From: Bacillota bacterium
Lineage (GTDB): Bacteria; Bacillota_I; Bacilli_A; RF39; UBA660
NCBI GenBank assembly: GCA_023460995.1
Contig: JAEWOE010000006.1
Span: 310,001-374,000 of the forward strand
Reading direction: 5' to 3'
DNA: 64,000 nucleotides
This document shows, piece by piece, positions 15,759-23,695 of this stretch (the first letter of the stretch is position 1; each line of letters opens with the position of its first letter). The position numbers were made by a program, and so were the translations under genes. The notes below the pieces were generated by a model. It was not told the origin of the DNA. It worked only from the letters and a program-made list of their open reading frames with translations, and made no database searches.

Positions 15759-17954
15759 ATGAAGAAACCTGAAATTCTTGCACCAGCTGGAAATATGGAA
15801 TGTCTAAGAGCAGCAATAATTGCTGGTGCTGATGCCATATATATAGGTGGTTATATGTTTGGCGCAAGAGCTTTTTCAAATAATTTTTCTGATGAAGAGA
15901 TAATAGAAGCTGTTAATTATGCACATATGTATAATGTTAAAATATATGTTGCTACTAATACGTTAATATATGAAAATGAAGTAGATAGATTTATTAACTA
16001 TATACAATTTTTATATAATAATAATGTAGATGCTGTTATAGTTCAAGATATAGGAATGATGGATCTAATACGTCAAACTTTTCCTGATTTAGAAGTACAT
16101 GCTTCTACTCAAATGCATATTCATAATTTAGACGGAGTCAAAATTGCGAATAAATTAGGTTTAACTAGAGTAGTTCTTGCTAGAGAAACAACATATGAGG
16201 ATATAAGAGAAATTAAAAAAAATACAAATACTGAGATAGAAATATTTGTCCATGGCGCTTTATGTATTTCATATTCTGGTCAATGTTTAATGAGTAGTTT
16301 AATTGGTGGTAGAAGTGGAAATCGTGGCACTTGTGCCGGAAGTTGCAGGCAAAAATATAATGTACTTGATGAAGATGGTAAACAAGTAAATAAGGATGAA
16401 TATAATTTAAGTACGAAAGATTTAAGTAGCTTAGATAATTTAGGCAAATTAATTGAAATTGGTGTTGACAGTTTAAAGATAGAAGGAAGAATGAAATCAC
16501 CAGAATATGTTTATTTAGTTGTTAGTTTATATCGAAAAGCAGTTGATTCATATATAAAAGATCAAGTGATAAATATAACAGATAAAGAAATGGAAAATCT
16601 AAAAAAAACATTTAATAGAATGTTTACAAAAGGATTCATGTTTAATGAAGATAATAATAATTTTATAAATTCATATAGACCAAATCATCAAGGTGTTGAA
16701 GTTGGTAAAGTTGTTTCTTGTAAAGAAAATAGCTTAGTTATAAAACTAACAGATAATTTAAATATTAATGATGGTATTAGAATTATAGGTAATGAAGATA
16801 CTGGTTGTATTGTAACCTCTATGTTTATTAACGGTAAAAGAGTTACATCCGCTAAAGCAGGTGAACTAGTTACAATTTCTTATAAAGATGCAGTTGAAAA
16901 AGATTCACTAGTTTTAAAAACTACTGATTATGAGTTAAATAAAGATATTAATAATGCTATAAAGTCAAATAAAAGAAAAATTCAAATAACAGGTAAAATT
17001 CTTGTTAAAGAAGATAAACTAATTCAATTACAAGTATCAGATGGTATATATCAGGTTATAGTTAGTGGTGAAAGTTGTATTAAAAAAGCAACAACTACTC
17101 CAACTAGCATAGATAGAATTTTACAGCAAGTTACTAAAACAGGTAGTACAGTTTATGAATTTTCAAAAGTAGATATGGATATAGATAATAATTTATTCGT
17201 TCCAATAAAAGAAATAAACGAATTAAGACGTGTCGCTCTTGAGGAGTTGACATCTAGAAGATTAACTATAAAAAGGCAGTATAAAAAAGAAATATATAAG
17301 CGTACTGTTCCAACTTTTGAAAGAAGATTTTCTAAAAGTATATATATAAAGAGTAAAGGCCAATATGATGCAATTAAGAATAATGATTATGAATATATAT
17401 ATGTAGATTTAGACTTATATAATATCTTAGATGATCAAAGAATTATTTTAAAACTCCCTAGAGTTATAACAAGATATAAAGAATATAATATGCCATTATT
17501 AGTTGGCGAATTAGGTAGTATTAATAAGTATATTAACATTAATACTGATTTTTCATTAAATGTTGTTAATTCTTATAGTATAGCCTTGTTACACTCATTA
17601 GGTGTTAAACAAATAACTATATCATATGAAATGAATGATTCTCAAATAATGGAAATGATTAATGAATACAAAAAGAGATATAATGAACATCCTAACTTAG
17701 AAATGATTGTATATGCTAAAGAGGAAATAATGATATCTAAATTTAACTTGTTAAAATATTATAAATTAAATAACATGGGATATTTACAAGATAGATTTAA
17801 TAATCTATATAAGATAATAGAAAAAGATAATTTAATGTATATTTATAACTATAAACCAAGGAATATAACTAATCTTAATTATTATAATGATTTGGGCGTA
17901 AATAGCTTTAGATATAATGTAATTGATAAAGAAGACTTAAATAATATTATTTAA
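15759..17954 (+). CDS. U32 family protein with DUF3656 domain (RlhA-like)
   Basis: The 731-residue cytoplasmic protein begins with the U32 signature (EILAPAGNMECLRAAIIAGADAIY). The Cys-rich motif around residues 165-200 (ALCISYSGQC ... GTCAGSC) fits an iron-sulfur binding set, and the following KSPEYV and long C-terminal half match the DUF3656-bearing long form. Long U32 proteins include RlhA, which hydroxylates 23S rRNA, while others were called collagenase-like peptidases; I favour an RNA-modifying role. GAGGTGAT precedes the ATG. The stop codon lies within the bidirectional terminator shared with the minus-strand operon. Confidence 0.9.
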   Translation: MKKPEILAPAGNMECLRAAIIAGADAIYIGGYMFGARAFSNNFSDEEIIEAVNYAHMYNVKIYVATNTLIYENEVDRFINYIQFLYNNNVDAVIVQDIGMMDLIRQTFPDLEVHASTQMHIHNLDGVKIANKLGLTRVVLARETTYEDIREIKKNTNTEIEIFVHGALCISYSGQCLMSSLIGGRSGNRGTCAGSCRQKYNVLDEDGKQVNKDEYNLSTKDLSSLDNLGKLIEIGVDSLKIEGRMKSPEYVYLVVSLYRKAVDSYIKDQVINITDKEMENLKKTFNRMFTKGFMFNEDNNNFINSYRPNHQGVEVGKVVSCKENSLVIKLTDNLNINDGIRIIGNEDTGCIVTSMFINGKRVTSAKAGELVTISYKDAVEKDSLVLKTTDYELNKDINNAIKSNKRKIQITGKILVKEDKLIQLQVSDGIYQVIVSGESCIKKATTTPTSIDRILQQVTKTGSTVYEFSKVDMDIDNNLFVPIKEINELRRVALEELTSRRLTIKRQYKKEIYKRTVPTFERRFSKSIYIKSKGQYDAIKNNDYEYIYVDLDLYNILDDQRIILKLPRVITRYKEYNMPLLVGELGSINKYININTDFSLNVVNSYSIALLHSLGVKQITISYEMNDSQIMEMINEYKKRYNEHPNLEMIVYAKEEIMISKFNLLKYYKLNNMGYLQDRFNNLYKIIEKDNLMYIYNYKPRNITNLNYYNDLGVNSFRYNVIDKEDLNNII

Positions 17955-17959
17955 GTCTT
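17932..17959. terminator. Perfect 28-bp palindromic bidirectional terminator
   Basis: AAGACTTAAATAAT (17932-17945) is followed at once by its exact reverse complement ATTATTTAAGTCTT (17946-17959). It includes the stop codon of the U32 gene and abuts the stop of the minus-strand gene at 17960, so it probably ends both transcripts. Confidence 0.85.
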
Positions 17960-18349
17960 TTATATTCCTGGATTTGCATATACAGATGGTGTGATTTCAC
18001 CGAAATTATATACATCATATAGTACTATTAATCCTCCTATTATAGCTAGAATAGATACTATTATTTCTAAGTTATCTGATGTTAAGTCTAAGTTTTTAAT
18101 TTCATCTATTTCTTTATCCCTAAGTGCCAATGAAAAAAACACAAAGAATAGCGCAAGGATCACAAATCTATTAGTTTTTAAAATAGCATCAGCTTGTTCA
18201 TTTGTTAGAAAAGGTTTATTATAAAGTAATCTGTTTCTTTCGTTTATATTGAGAAATATAGAAACAATTAGTGTCAATATAAATATAAACGAGGCAACAA
18301 TTTGTATGTCTATTACTTCTGCTTCAGCTTCTTTTGTATCAACTGACAT
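17960..18349 (-). CDS. Small membrane protein, three TM segments
   Basis: The 129-residue product has hydrophobic segments near residues 17-34, 64-81 and 95-113, with an acidic N-terminus (TKEAEAEVID). I do not recognise a family. Its start overlaps the end of the upstream deacetylase gene by 11 bases, so the two are co-transcribed and translationally coupled, hinting at a cell-envelope role. Confidence 0.65.
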   Translation of the reverse strand: MSVDTKEAEAEVIDIQIVASFIFILTLIVSIFLNINERNRLLYNKPFLTNEQADAILKTNRFVILALFFVFFSLALRDKEIDEIKNLDLTSDNLEIIVSILAIIGGLIVLYDVYNFGEITPSVYANPGI

Positions 18350-18995
18350 CTCTTAACCTCTGTATTTCTTTCAATTCACTTACTGACACTATTTGATAGC
18401 CCATTTCTTGCAGTTTAGGTATGATTATTTTTAGAGCTTCATAACTTCTTTTATAAATATCATGCATAATTATAATATCGCCATCACTAATATTTCGTAT
18501 TACTCTAGCTGCAATAGTTTTACTACTTTTGTATTTCCAATCTTTGCTGTCATTATTCCACATTATAATATCCATGTCTATAGCTTTTTTAACCTTGACA
18601 TTTATATCGCCATAACTAGGTCTAAACAAAATAGGTTTTTTCCCAGTAATATCAAATATTAAATCGTTTGTTTTACTTATTTCTATGATTGTTTGATTGA
18701 CATTTAAGTGTGTCAACCAGGGATGAGAATATGTATGATTTCCGATTTCATTACCTTTTAATACTATATTCATTATTGTTTCTTTAAAATACAATACTTT
18801 ATTACCTATTACAAAAAAAGTGGCAGAGGAATCATATTTCTCTAAAATATCTAAAATATTATTAGTATATTCACTTGGTCCATCATCAAAAGTAAGTGCC
18901 ACAGTTTTTTTATCTATGTCTAGAAGATTTTCACTTTTTACGGTAGGAAAAAACATTAATAAAAATAAAATAATAATTATAGTGCATTTTCTCAA
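18339..18995 (-). CDS. Polysaccharide deacetylase (NodB/PdaA-like)
   Basis: A secreted or membrane-anchored deacetylase of carbohydrate esterase family 4. The TTG at 18995 is preferred over an upstream GTG at 19004 because AGGTGA overlaps that GTG and lies five bases before the TTG. A signal segment covers the first 20 residues. Catalytic motifs are complete: TFDDG, NHTYSH (metal His pair), FRPSYG, DSKDW and MHD near the end. CE4 enzymes remove acetyl groups from peptidoglycan or chitin-type sugars; spore-cortex delta-lactam formation by PdaA is one possibility given the spore genes nearby. It overlaps the small membrane protein gene. Confidence 0.9.
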   Translation of the reverse strand: MRKCTIIIILFLLMFFPTVKSENLLDIDKKTVALTFDDGPSEYTNNILDILEKYDSSATFFVIGNKVLYFKETIMNIVLKGNEIGNHTYSHPWLTHLNVNQTIIEISKTNDLIFDITGKKPILFRPSYGDINVKVKKAIDMDIIMWNNDSKDWKYKSSKTIAARVIRNISDGDIIIMHDIYKRSYEALKIIIPKLQEMGYQIVSVSELKEIQRLRDVS

Positions 18996-19087
18996 ATAGA
19001 TCACCTATATAAATATATTTTAAAAACTTGGTTATAATGAGTACAATTAAAACTAAAATGGGAATATATAATATTAGAGGTGATGTT

Positions 19088-19435
19088 ATGCTTGATATAT
19101 TTCCAAGTTCTCTAATAGATTTACTAATAATAAGTGTCACGCTTAGTTTTGTTTTAATGGCCTTAATTCAAAAAATAAAGAAACTTTCATTTATAAATAA
19201 AGAGTGGCAAATATGGATGATTAATTTATTTTTATCTTTTAGTATTGCCATACCATTTGGAATGAAGTTCTATGATGCAAGTTTAAATGATGGAATATGG
19301 ATTGGCTTATTTACATTTATAGGGGCACCAACTCTATATGAAACACTAAAAAATCAGAATATTTTGACTTACAAACCTACGTCTTTAAATAGCACTGTAA
19401 CAATCCCAATTAAAAACAAAATTCCTACAGAATAA
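19088..19435 (+). CDS. Small membrane protein with holin-like layout
   Basis: The ATG at 19088 follows AGAGGTG with five bases between, which fits better than the upstream in-frame ATG at 19028 that lacks a ribosome-binding site. The 115-residue protein has an N-terminal hydrophobic helix (about residues 8-28), a basic loop (QKIKKL), a second helix (about 42-58), and a third (about 68-85), then a polar C-terminus. Size and topology recall phage or bacterial holins, but there is no lysin or other phage gene next to it. Function unknown. Confidence 0.6.
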   Translation: MLDIFPSSLIDLLIISVTLSFVLMALIQKIKKLSFINKEWQIWMINLFLSFSIAIPFGMKFYDASLNDGIWIGLFTFIGAPTLYETLKNQNILTYKPTSLNSTVTIPIKNKIPTE

Positions 19436-19691
19436 ATTTTTAAAAAAACAGAAAAAGTGAAAAATATAAAAAATAGAAAATTCGAAAAAATGAAAAAATT
19501 AAAAAAATATCAAAAATAGTAATATATTCAAAAAGTAATATTATCTTTTAAAATAAAGGGTAAAATTATGATTTTACGAATAAATTACTTTTTTTAAAAT
19601 AAATTAAAAATCTAAAAAATGTAAAATGTAAAATTTTTAAAAAATCAAAAAACTGTTTATGTCTTTAAAAATAAGGGTTAATAAAAATATA

Positions 19692-19705
19692 CGAACAAAA
19701 GTTCG
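19692..19705. promoter_or_regulatory. LexA/DinR-like operator (SOS box candidate)
   Basis: CGAACAAAAGTTCG is a perfect palindrome in its arms and fits the Gram-positive SOS core GAAC-N4-GTTC. It lies 20 bases upstream of the -35 box of nrdD. It is a single site found by eye and could be chance in AT-rich DNA, but the flanking CG pairs raise the match. Confidence 0.45.
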
Positions 19706-19725
19706 AAAAAATATCAAAAAAGTTA

Positions 19726-19755
19726 TTGACAATGCATAAAATATAATACTATAAT
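19726..19755 (+). promoter_or_regulatory. Promoter of the nrdD operon
   Basis: TTGACA (19726-19731) and TATAAT (19750-19755) are both perfect, with an 18-base spacer. AGGAGG stands seven bases before the ATG at 19791. Confidence 0.8.
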
Positions 19756-19790
19756 TAAATTGTAAAAAAGATATAACAGGAGGAAAGAAT

Positions 19791-22091
19791 ATGATAGTTA
19801 CAGAAGAACAACTTCCAACAATTATGGTTGTAAAAAGAGACGGTAAAAAGGTTGATTTTAACGGATCAAAAGTTGCTATGGCAATAAAAAAAGGTTTTGA
19901 TAGTGTAATAGATGAAGATGCTGAGGAGCCAAAATATACTACAAAGGATATCCAAAAAGTATATCAAGGTGTTCTTAAAAGAATAAATAAGGATTATGCT
20001 GAAGAAGAAAAGATAAAAATTGAAACTATACAAGATATGATTGAAGATGAACTTAAGAAAAAAGGTTACGAAGATGTTTATAATTCTTTTTCTGAATATA
20101 GGGAAAGAAGATCACAATCTCGCCAATTATTTATAGATGAGAAAAAAATGCATAAATTTTTGAAAACTATTGAAAGTTTAGGACTTAAGTCTGCACGTGA
20201 AGAAGATACAAAAAGAGAAAATGCTAATGTAGATGGTGATACAGCAATGGGAACTATGCTTCAGTATGGTAGTACTGTTTCAAAAGAATTTGCTAAATCA
20301 TATTTAATGAAAAAGAAATTTGCAGAAGCTCATGACGGTGGAGACATACATATACATGACATGGACTTTATGGCGATGGGTACAACAACTTGCTGCCAAA
20401 TTGATTTAAATAAGCTATTTAAGAATGGATTTTCAACTGGTCACGGACATTTAAGAGAACCAAATGATATTATGTCTTACGGTGCACTTGCTGCAATTGC
20501 TATTCAATCAAATCAAAATGACCAACATGGTGGTCAAGCTATACCAGCTTTTGATTATTATTTAGCTCCAGGAGTATTAAAAACCTATAGAAAACAATTA
20601 AAACAAATTATTTATGATCTACTTGATTATTCTGGATTCTTAACTTTTATTAATATGGATAAAATTGTAAAAGAATTAGATAAAATAGAAACAATTGAAT
20701 TTGATATTCATGATCTAGATGAATGTGCAAAAGGTTCAGATGAGGTAAAACGTATATTTGAACTTGGTGCAAAAAAAGCTTTACAAAAAACTGATCGTAT
20801 TACTTTTCAAGCAATGGAAGCATTTATTCATAATTTAAATACAATGCATTCTAGAGCAGGTGCACAAGTTCCATTTTCTTCAATTAATTTTGGGACAGAC
20901 ATTAGCCCAGAAGGAAGATTAGTAATAAAGAATTATTTACTTGCTGCCGATGCTGGTCTAGGAAAGAGTGAAACTCCAATATTCCCAATATCAATATTTA
21001 AAGTAAAAGAAGGAGTTAACTATAATCCTGAAGATCCTAGTTATGATTTATTGCAACTAGCATGCAAAGTATCAGCAAAAAGATTATTTCCAAATTTCTC
21101 ATTCCTAGACTCTCCATTTAATAAAGAGTTTTTAAAAGAAGGAGATTACAATACAGAAGTTGGTTATATGGGATGCCGTACTCGTGTTTTAGCTAATCAT
21201 GTTGACCCAGAAAAAGCTATTACAGCTGGACGAGGAAACTTATCATTTACATCAATAAATTTACCTCGTTTAGGTATTAAACACGGTATTGTTACTAAAG
21301 AACAAACAGATTTAGATGGTTTCTTTGAAGAACTTGGTGAATTACTTGAATTAGTTAAAGATCAATTACTTGAAAGATTTGAAATTCAATGTAATAGAAG
21401 AATTTACAATTTTCCTTTCTTATTAGGACAAGGAATTTGGATGGATAGTGAAAAATTAAAGCCAACAGACAGATTAAGAAAAGTATTAAAGCACGGGACA
21501 TTAACAGTTGGTTTTATTGGTCTTGCTGAATGTTTAAAAGCATTAATTGGAAAACATCATGGAGAAAGTCAAGAAGCACAAGAATTAGGACTTAAAATAA
21601 TTACATTTATGAGAAATAAACTAGATGAATTTTCTGATAAATACAATTTAAACTTCAGTGTTATTGCAACACCAGCAGAAGGTTTGTCAGGAAGATTTAC
21701 TAGAATTGATAGAGCAATTTATGGAAAAATAAAAGGTGTAACTGATAGAGAATACTACACTAATTCATTCCATATACCAGTTTATTATAATATTTCTGTA
21801 GCAAGAAAAATTCATCTTGAAGCACCATATCATGCACAAACTTTAGGTGGACATATTACTTATATTGAATTAGATGGTGATACTTCAACAAATGTCAGTG
21901 CTTTTGAAAGCATTATTAGATTGATGAAAGAAGAAGGCATTGGATATGGAGCTATAAATCATCCTGTTGATAGAGATCCTGTATGTGGATATGTTGGAGT
22001 TATTGGTGATGTTTGTCCAAAATGTGGACGTCGTACTGGTGAACCAGTAAGTGTTGAAAAATTAAGAGAATTAGGCTGTGAATTAAAATAA
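19791..22091 (+). CDS. nrdD: Anaerobic ribonucleoside-triphosphate reductase, large subunit
   Basis: A 766-residue class III ribonucleotide reductase that makes deoxynucleotides under anoxia with a glycyl radical. An N-terminal ATP-cone (VVKRDGKKVDFNGSKV, residues about 9-100) gives allosteric control. The core has the substrate-site region around DIHIHDMDFM and TTCCQIDL. The glycyl-radical site is Gly733 in PVCGYVG, and the zinc site includes DVCPKCGRR near the C-terminus. The usual extreme C-terminal segment is missing and is encoded by the next small ORF. Downstream nrdG activates it. A LexA-like box and A-tract region precede its promoter. Confidence 0.97.
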   Translation: MIVTEEQLPTIMVVKRDGKKVDFNGSKVAMAIKKGFDSVIDEDAEEPKYTTKDIQKVYQGVLKRINKDYAEEEKIKIETIQDMIEDELKKKGYEDVYNSFSEYRERRSQSRQLFIDEKKMHKFLKTIESLGLKSAREEDTKRENANVDGDTAMGTMLQYGSTVSKEFAKSYLMKKKFAEAHDGGDIHIHDMDFMAMGTTTCCQIDLNKLFKNGFSTGHGHLREPNDIMSYGALAAIAIQSNQNDQHGGQAIPAFDYYLAPGVLKTYRKQLKQIIYDLLDYSGFLTFINMDKIVKELDKIETIEFDIHDLDECAKGSDEVKRIFELGAKKALQKTDRITFQAMEAFIHNLNTMHSRAGAQVPFSSINFGTDISPEGRLVIKNYLLAADAGLGKSETPIFPISIFKVKEGVNYNPEDPSYDLLQLACKVSAKRLFPNFSFLDSPFNKEFLKEGDYNTEVGYMGCRTRVLANHVDPEKAITAGRGNLSFTSINLPRLGIKHGIVTKEQTDLDGFFEELGELLELVKDQLLERFEIQCNRRIYNFPFLLGQGIWMDSEKLKPTDRLRKVLKHGTLTVGFIGLAECLKALIGKHHGESQEAQELGLKIITFMRNKLDEFSDKYNLNFSVIATPAEGLSGRFTRIDRAIYGKIKGVTDREYYTNSFHIPVYYNISVARKIHLEAPYHAQTLGGHITYIELDGDTSTNVSAFESIIRLMKEEGIGYGAINHPVDRDPVCGYVGVIGDVCPKCGRRTGEPVSVEKLRELGCELK

Positions 22092-22102
22092 AGGAGAATA
22101 AT

Positions 22103-22285
22103 ATGAAGGATATTAAAATAGAAAAAACTGAGCAAAAAGAAGAAAAGAAAATTGGTGATGGTGTAGAATTTGAAAGAATTCGCCGTATTACTGGCTACTT
22201 AGTTGGTACTGTAGACCGTTTTAATAATGGAAAACGTGCTGAAGAACATGACCGCGTTAAACATGATGTATCAGGCGTAGCTTAA
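22103..22285 (+). CDS. Detached NrdD C-terminal tail-like small protein
   Basis: The 60-residue protein contains RITGYLVGTVDRFNNGKRAEEHDRVKH (seen here as consecutive parts), which matches the tail found at the end of one-piece NrdD proteins. It has its own AAAGGAG 7-8 bases upstream of the ATG and lies 11 bases after nrdD, with nrdG two bases later. It is therefore probably a separately translated tail that docks onto NrdD. Similar split tails occur in other Firmicutes. Its N-terminus is a charged Lys/Glu linker. Confidence 0.85.
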   Translation: MKDIKIEKTEQKEEKKIGDGVEFERIRRITGYLVGTVDRFNNGKRAEEHDRVKHDVSGVA

Positions 22286-22287
22286 AC

Positions 22288-22854
22288 ATGAAAATTCGTT
22301 TGGCATCTCCTATACAATATGACAGTATAGTAGATGGCGAAGGAATAAGAGCAGTTATGTGGGCACAAGGATGTCCACATAACTGTCTAGGATGCCATAA
22401 CCCAGAAACACATGATTTTAACGGTGGTTTTGAAGTTGATACTAGTGAAATTATAAAAGAATTACAACAAAATTTAAGATATCAAGATGGTATAACACTT
22501 TCGGGTGGTGATCCATTTATGCAACCTAAAGCTGTTAGTGAAATTGCTAAAGCTGCAATAGAACTAAATAAAAATGTATGGGCTTATACTGGTTTTACAT
22601 TTGAGCAATTACTAGAAATGGGTAAAAAAAATAAGTACATAATAGAAATTTTAAATAACATTGATGTTCTTGTAGATGGTAAATTTATGCTTGCTGAAAG
22701 AAGTATGGATTTATATTATAAAGGATCTAGAAATCAAAGAATCATAGATGTTAGAAAAAGTTTAAATAATGGTAAAGTCATACTTATTTCTAAATATGCT
22801 AACGAAAAAAAATATGAAAATATAATACAAAAAAAGGACTATATATTTGTTTAA
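22288..22854 (+). CDS. nrdG: Anaerobic ribonucleoside-triphosphate reductase activating protein (radical SAM)
   Basis: A 188-residue radical-SAM enzyme that installs the glycyl radical on NrdD using a 4Fe-4S cluster and S-adenosylmethionine. The cluster motif is CPHNCLGC (CxxxCxxC, about residues 29-36), preceded by YDSIVDGEGIR; SGGDPF is the SAM-binding GGE-type motif. The start lies two bases after the tail ORF and has no strong ribosome-binding site, so it likely depends on translational coupling. A strong terminator follows, overlapping the 3' end of the gene. Confidence 0.96.
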   Translation: MKIRLASPIQYDSIVDGEGIRAVMWAQGCPHNCLGCHNPETHDFNGGFEVDTSEIIKELQQNLRYQDGITLSGGDPFMQPKAVSEIAKAAIELNKNVWAYTGFTFEQLLEMGKKNKYIIEILNNIDVLVDGKFMLAERSMDLYYKGSRNQRIIDVRKSLNNGKVILISKYANEKKYENIIQKKDYIFV

Positions 22855-22870
22855 TATATAGTCCTTTTTT
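22831..22870 (+). terminator. Terminator of the nrd operon
   Basis: AAAAAGGACTATATA (22831-22845) pairs perfectly with TATATAGTCCTTTTT (22855-22869). The stem includes the last codons of nrdG. Confidence 0.9.
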
Positions 22871-22885
22871 GACATATGATATAGT

Positions 22886-23656
22886 ATGAAAAGAAAAATA
22901 AAACTAAGAAAAAAAGTTTTCCACAGTAAAAAAATCAAAAAAGGGAATTTACTAATAATTATATTACTTTTTTTAATGTTAGCTATAGCTTTTACACTTA
23001 GTCAAATAAGTGCTAAAATAACGCCAATCTTAGTAAATTATGCTGAAATTGAAGTGAAAAAATTAGCAACTATAGTTATTGGAAAAACAATTATAGATGA
23101 ACTTTCTACTGATCTAAGTACTGAATCATTATTCATTATTAATAAGAATGCTGAAAGCAATATTGAAACAATTGATTTTAATACAGTTACTGTTAATAAA
23201 ATATTAATTGCTTCCGGCACTGCTGTGCAAATGAATTTAAAGTATTTAGAAGCAGGGGAGTTAGATAAAATAAGTATAGGCAAAGAATCATTAATTAACT
23301 ATGATGAAGATTCATTAGAAAAAGGAATTATTTATAGAGTTCCTATGGGAGCAGTTTTTAATAATTCTTTTTTATCAAATCTTGGCCCTAAAATACCTAT
23401 TAAATTTAACTTAGTTGGAAATATTGCAACAAACTTAAAAAATACAATAACTAATTATGGAATAAATAATGCTTTAATAGAGACAGTGATGCATTTGAAA
23501 TTATCTATAAGAGTAATTTTACCTATTACAGCAAAAGAAATAAGTATAGAATCAGATGTACCAATATCAATAAAAATGATATCCGGTAAAGTGCCAGAAT
23601 TATATTTAAATGGTTATAACCAAACTTCTCCTACTTTAACTTTGCCGGTGGAATAA
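22886..23656 (+). CDS. yunB: Sporulation protein YunB
   Basis: The 256-residue protein has a basic N-terminus and one TM segment (about residues 23-41), with the rest outside the cytoplasm. The features ASGTAVQMNLKY, RVPMGAVFNN, LGPKIPIKFNLVGN and the stretch NYGINNALIE are characteristic of YunB, a forespore/mother-cell protein of spore formers. No ribosome-binding site precedes the ATG; TATGAT at 22875-22880 ends six bases before it, so the mRNA may be leaderless, or TGATATAGT ending at 22885 may serve an internal start. The DUF4015 gene follows 39 bases later. Confidence 0.9.
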   Translation: MKRKIKLRKKVFHSKKIKKGNLLIIILLFLMLAIAFTLSQISAKITPILVNYAEIEVKKLATIVIGKTIIDELSTDLSTESLFIINKNAESNIETIDFNTVTVNKILIASGTAVQMNLKYLEAGELDKISIGKESLINYDEDSLEKGIIYRVPMGAVFNNSFLSNLGPKIPIKFNLVGNIATNLKNTITNYGINNALIETVMHLKLSIRVILPITAKEISIESDVPISIKMISGKVPELYLNGYNQTSPTLTLPVE

Positions 23657-23668
23657 AGTATTTATATG

Positions 23669-23677
23669 TGCTATAAT
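23669..23677 (+). promoter_or_regulatory. Extended -10 promoter of the DUF4015 gene
   Basis: TGCTATAAT matches TGnTATAAT, 19 bases before the ATG at 23696, followed by AGAGGTG. Confidence 0.55.
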
Positions 23678-23695
23678 TATAATAGAGGTGTAATT

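Larger units (their letters stand above)
19436..19790. other. 355-bp A-tract-rich intergenic region upstream of nrdD
   Basis: No gene is seen. The plus strand is extremely A-rich, with repeated A4-A7 runs separated by short T/G/C interruptions, and two similar segments containing AAATAAAGGGT and AAATAAGGGTT (near 19550 and 19668). Such phased A-tracts would bend the DNA. The 3' end carries a LexA-like palindrome and the nrdD promoter. Confidence 0.7.

Noticed and set aside
16213..16500. Open frame of 95 codons on the minus strand
   Set aside because: It lies wholly inside the U32 gene, its composition is that of an antisense shadow (His/Tyr/Leu-rich), and it has no ribosome-binding site.
19088..19435. 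Holin/prophage remnant
   Set aside because: The membrane layout is holin-like but no lysin, integrase, portal or terminase gene is found anywhere in the window.
19436..19790. Replication origin
   Set aside because: It is AT-rich but I see no set of DnaA boxes (TTATCCACA type) and no dnaA/dnaN neighbour.
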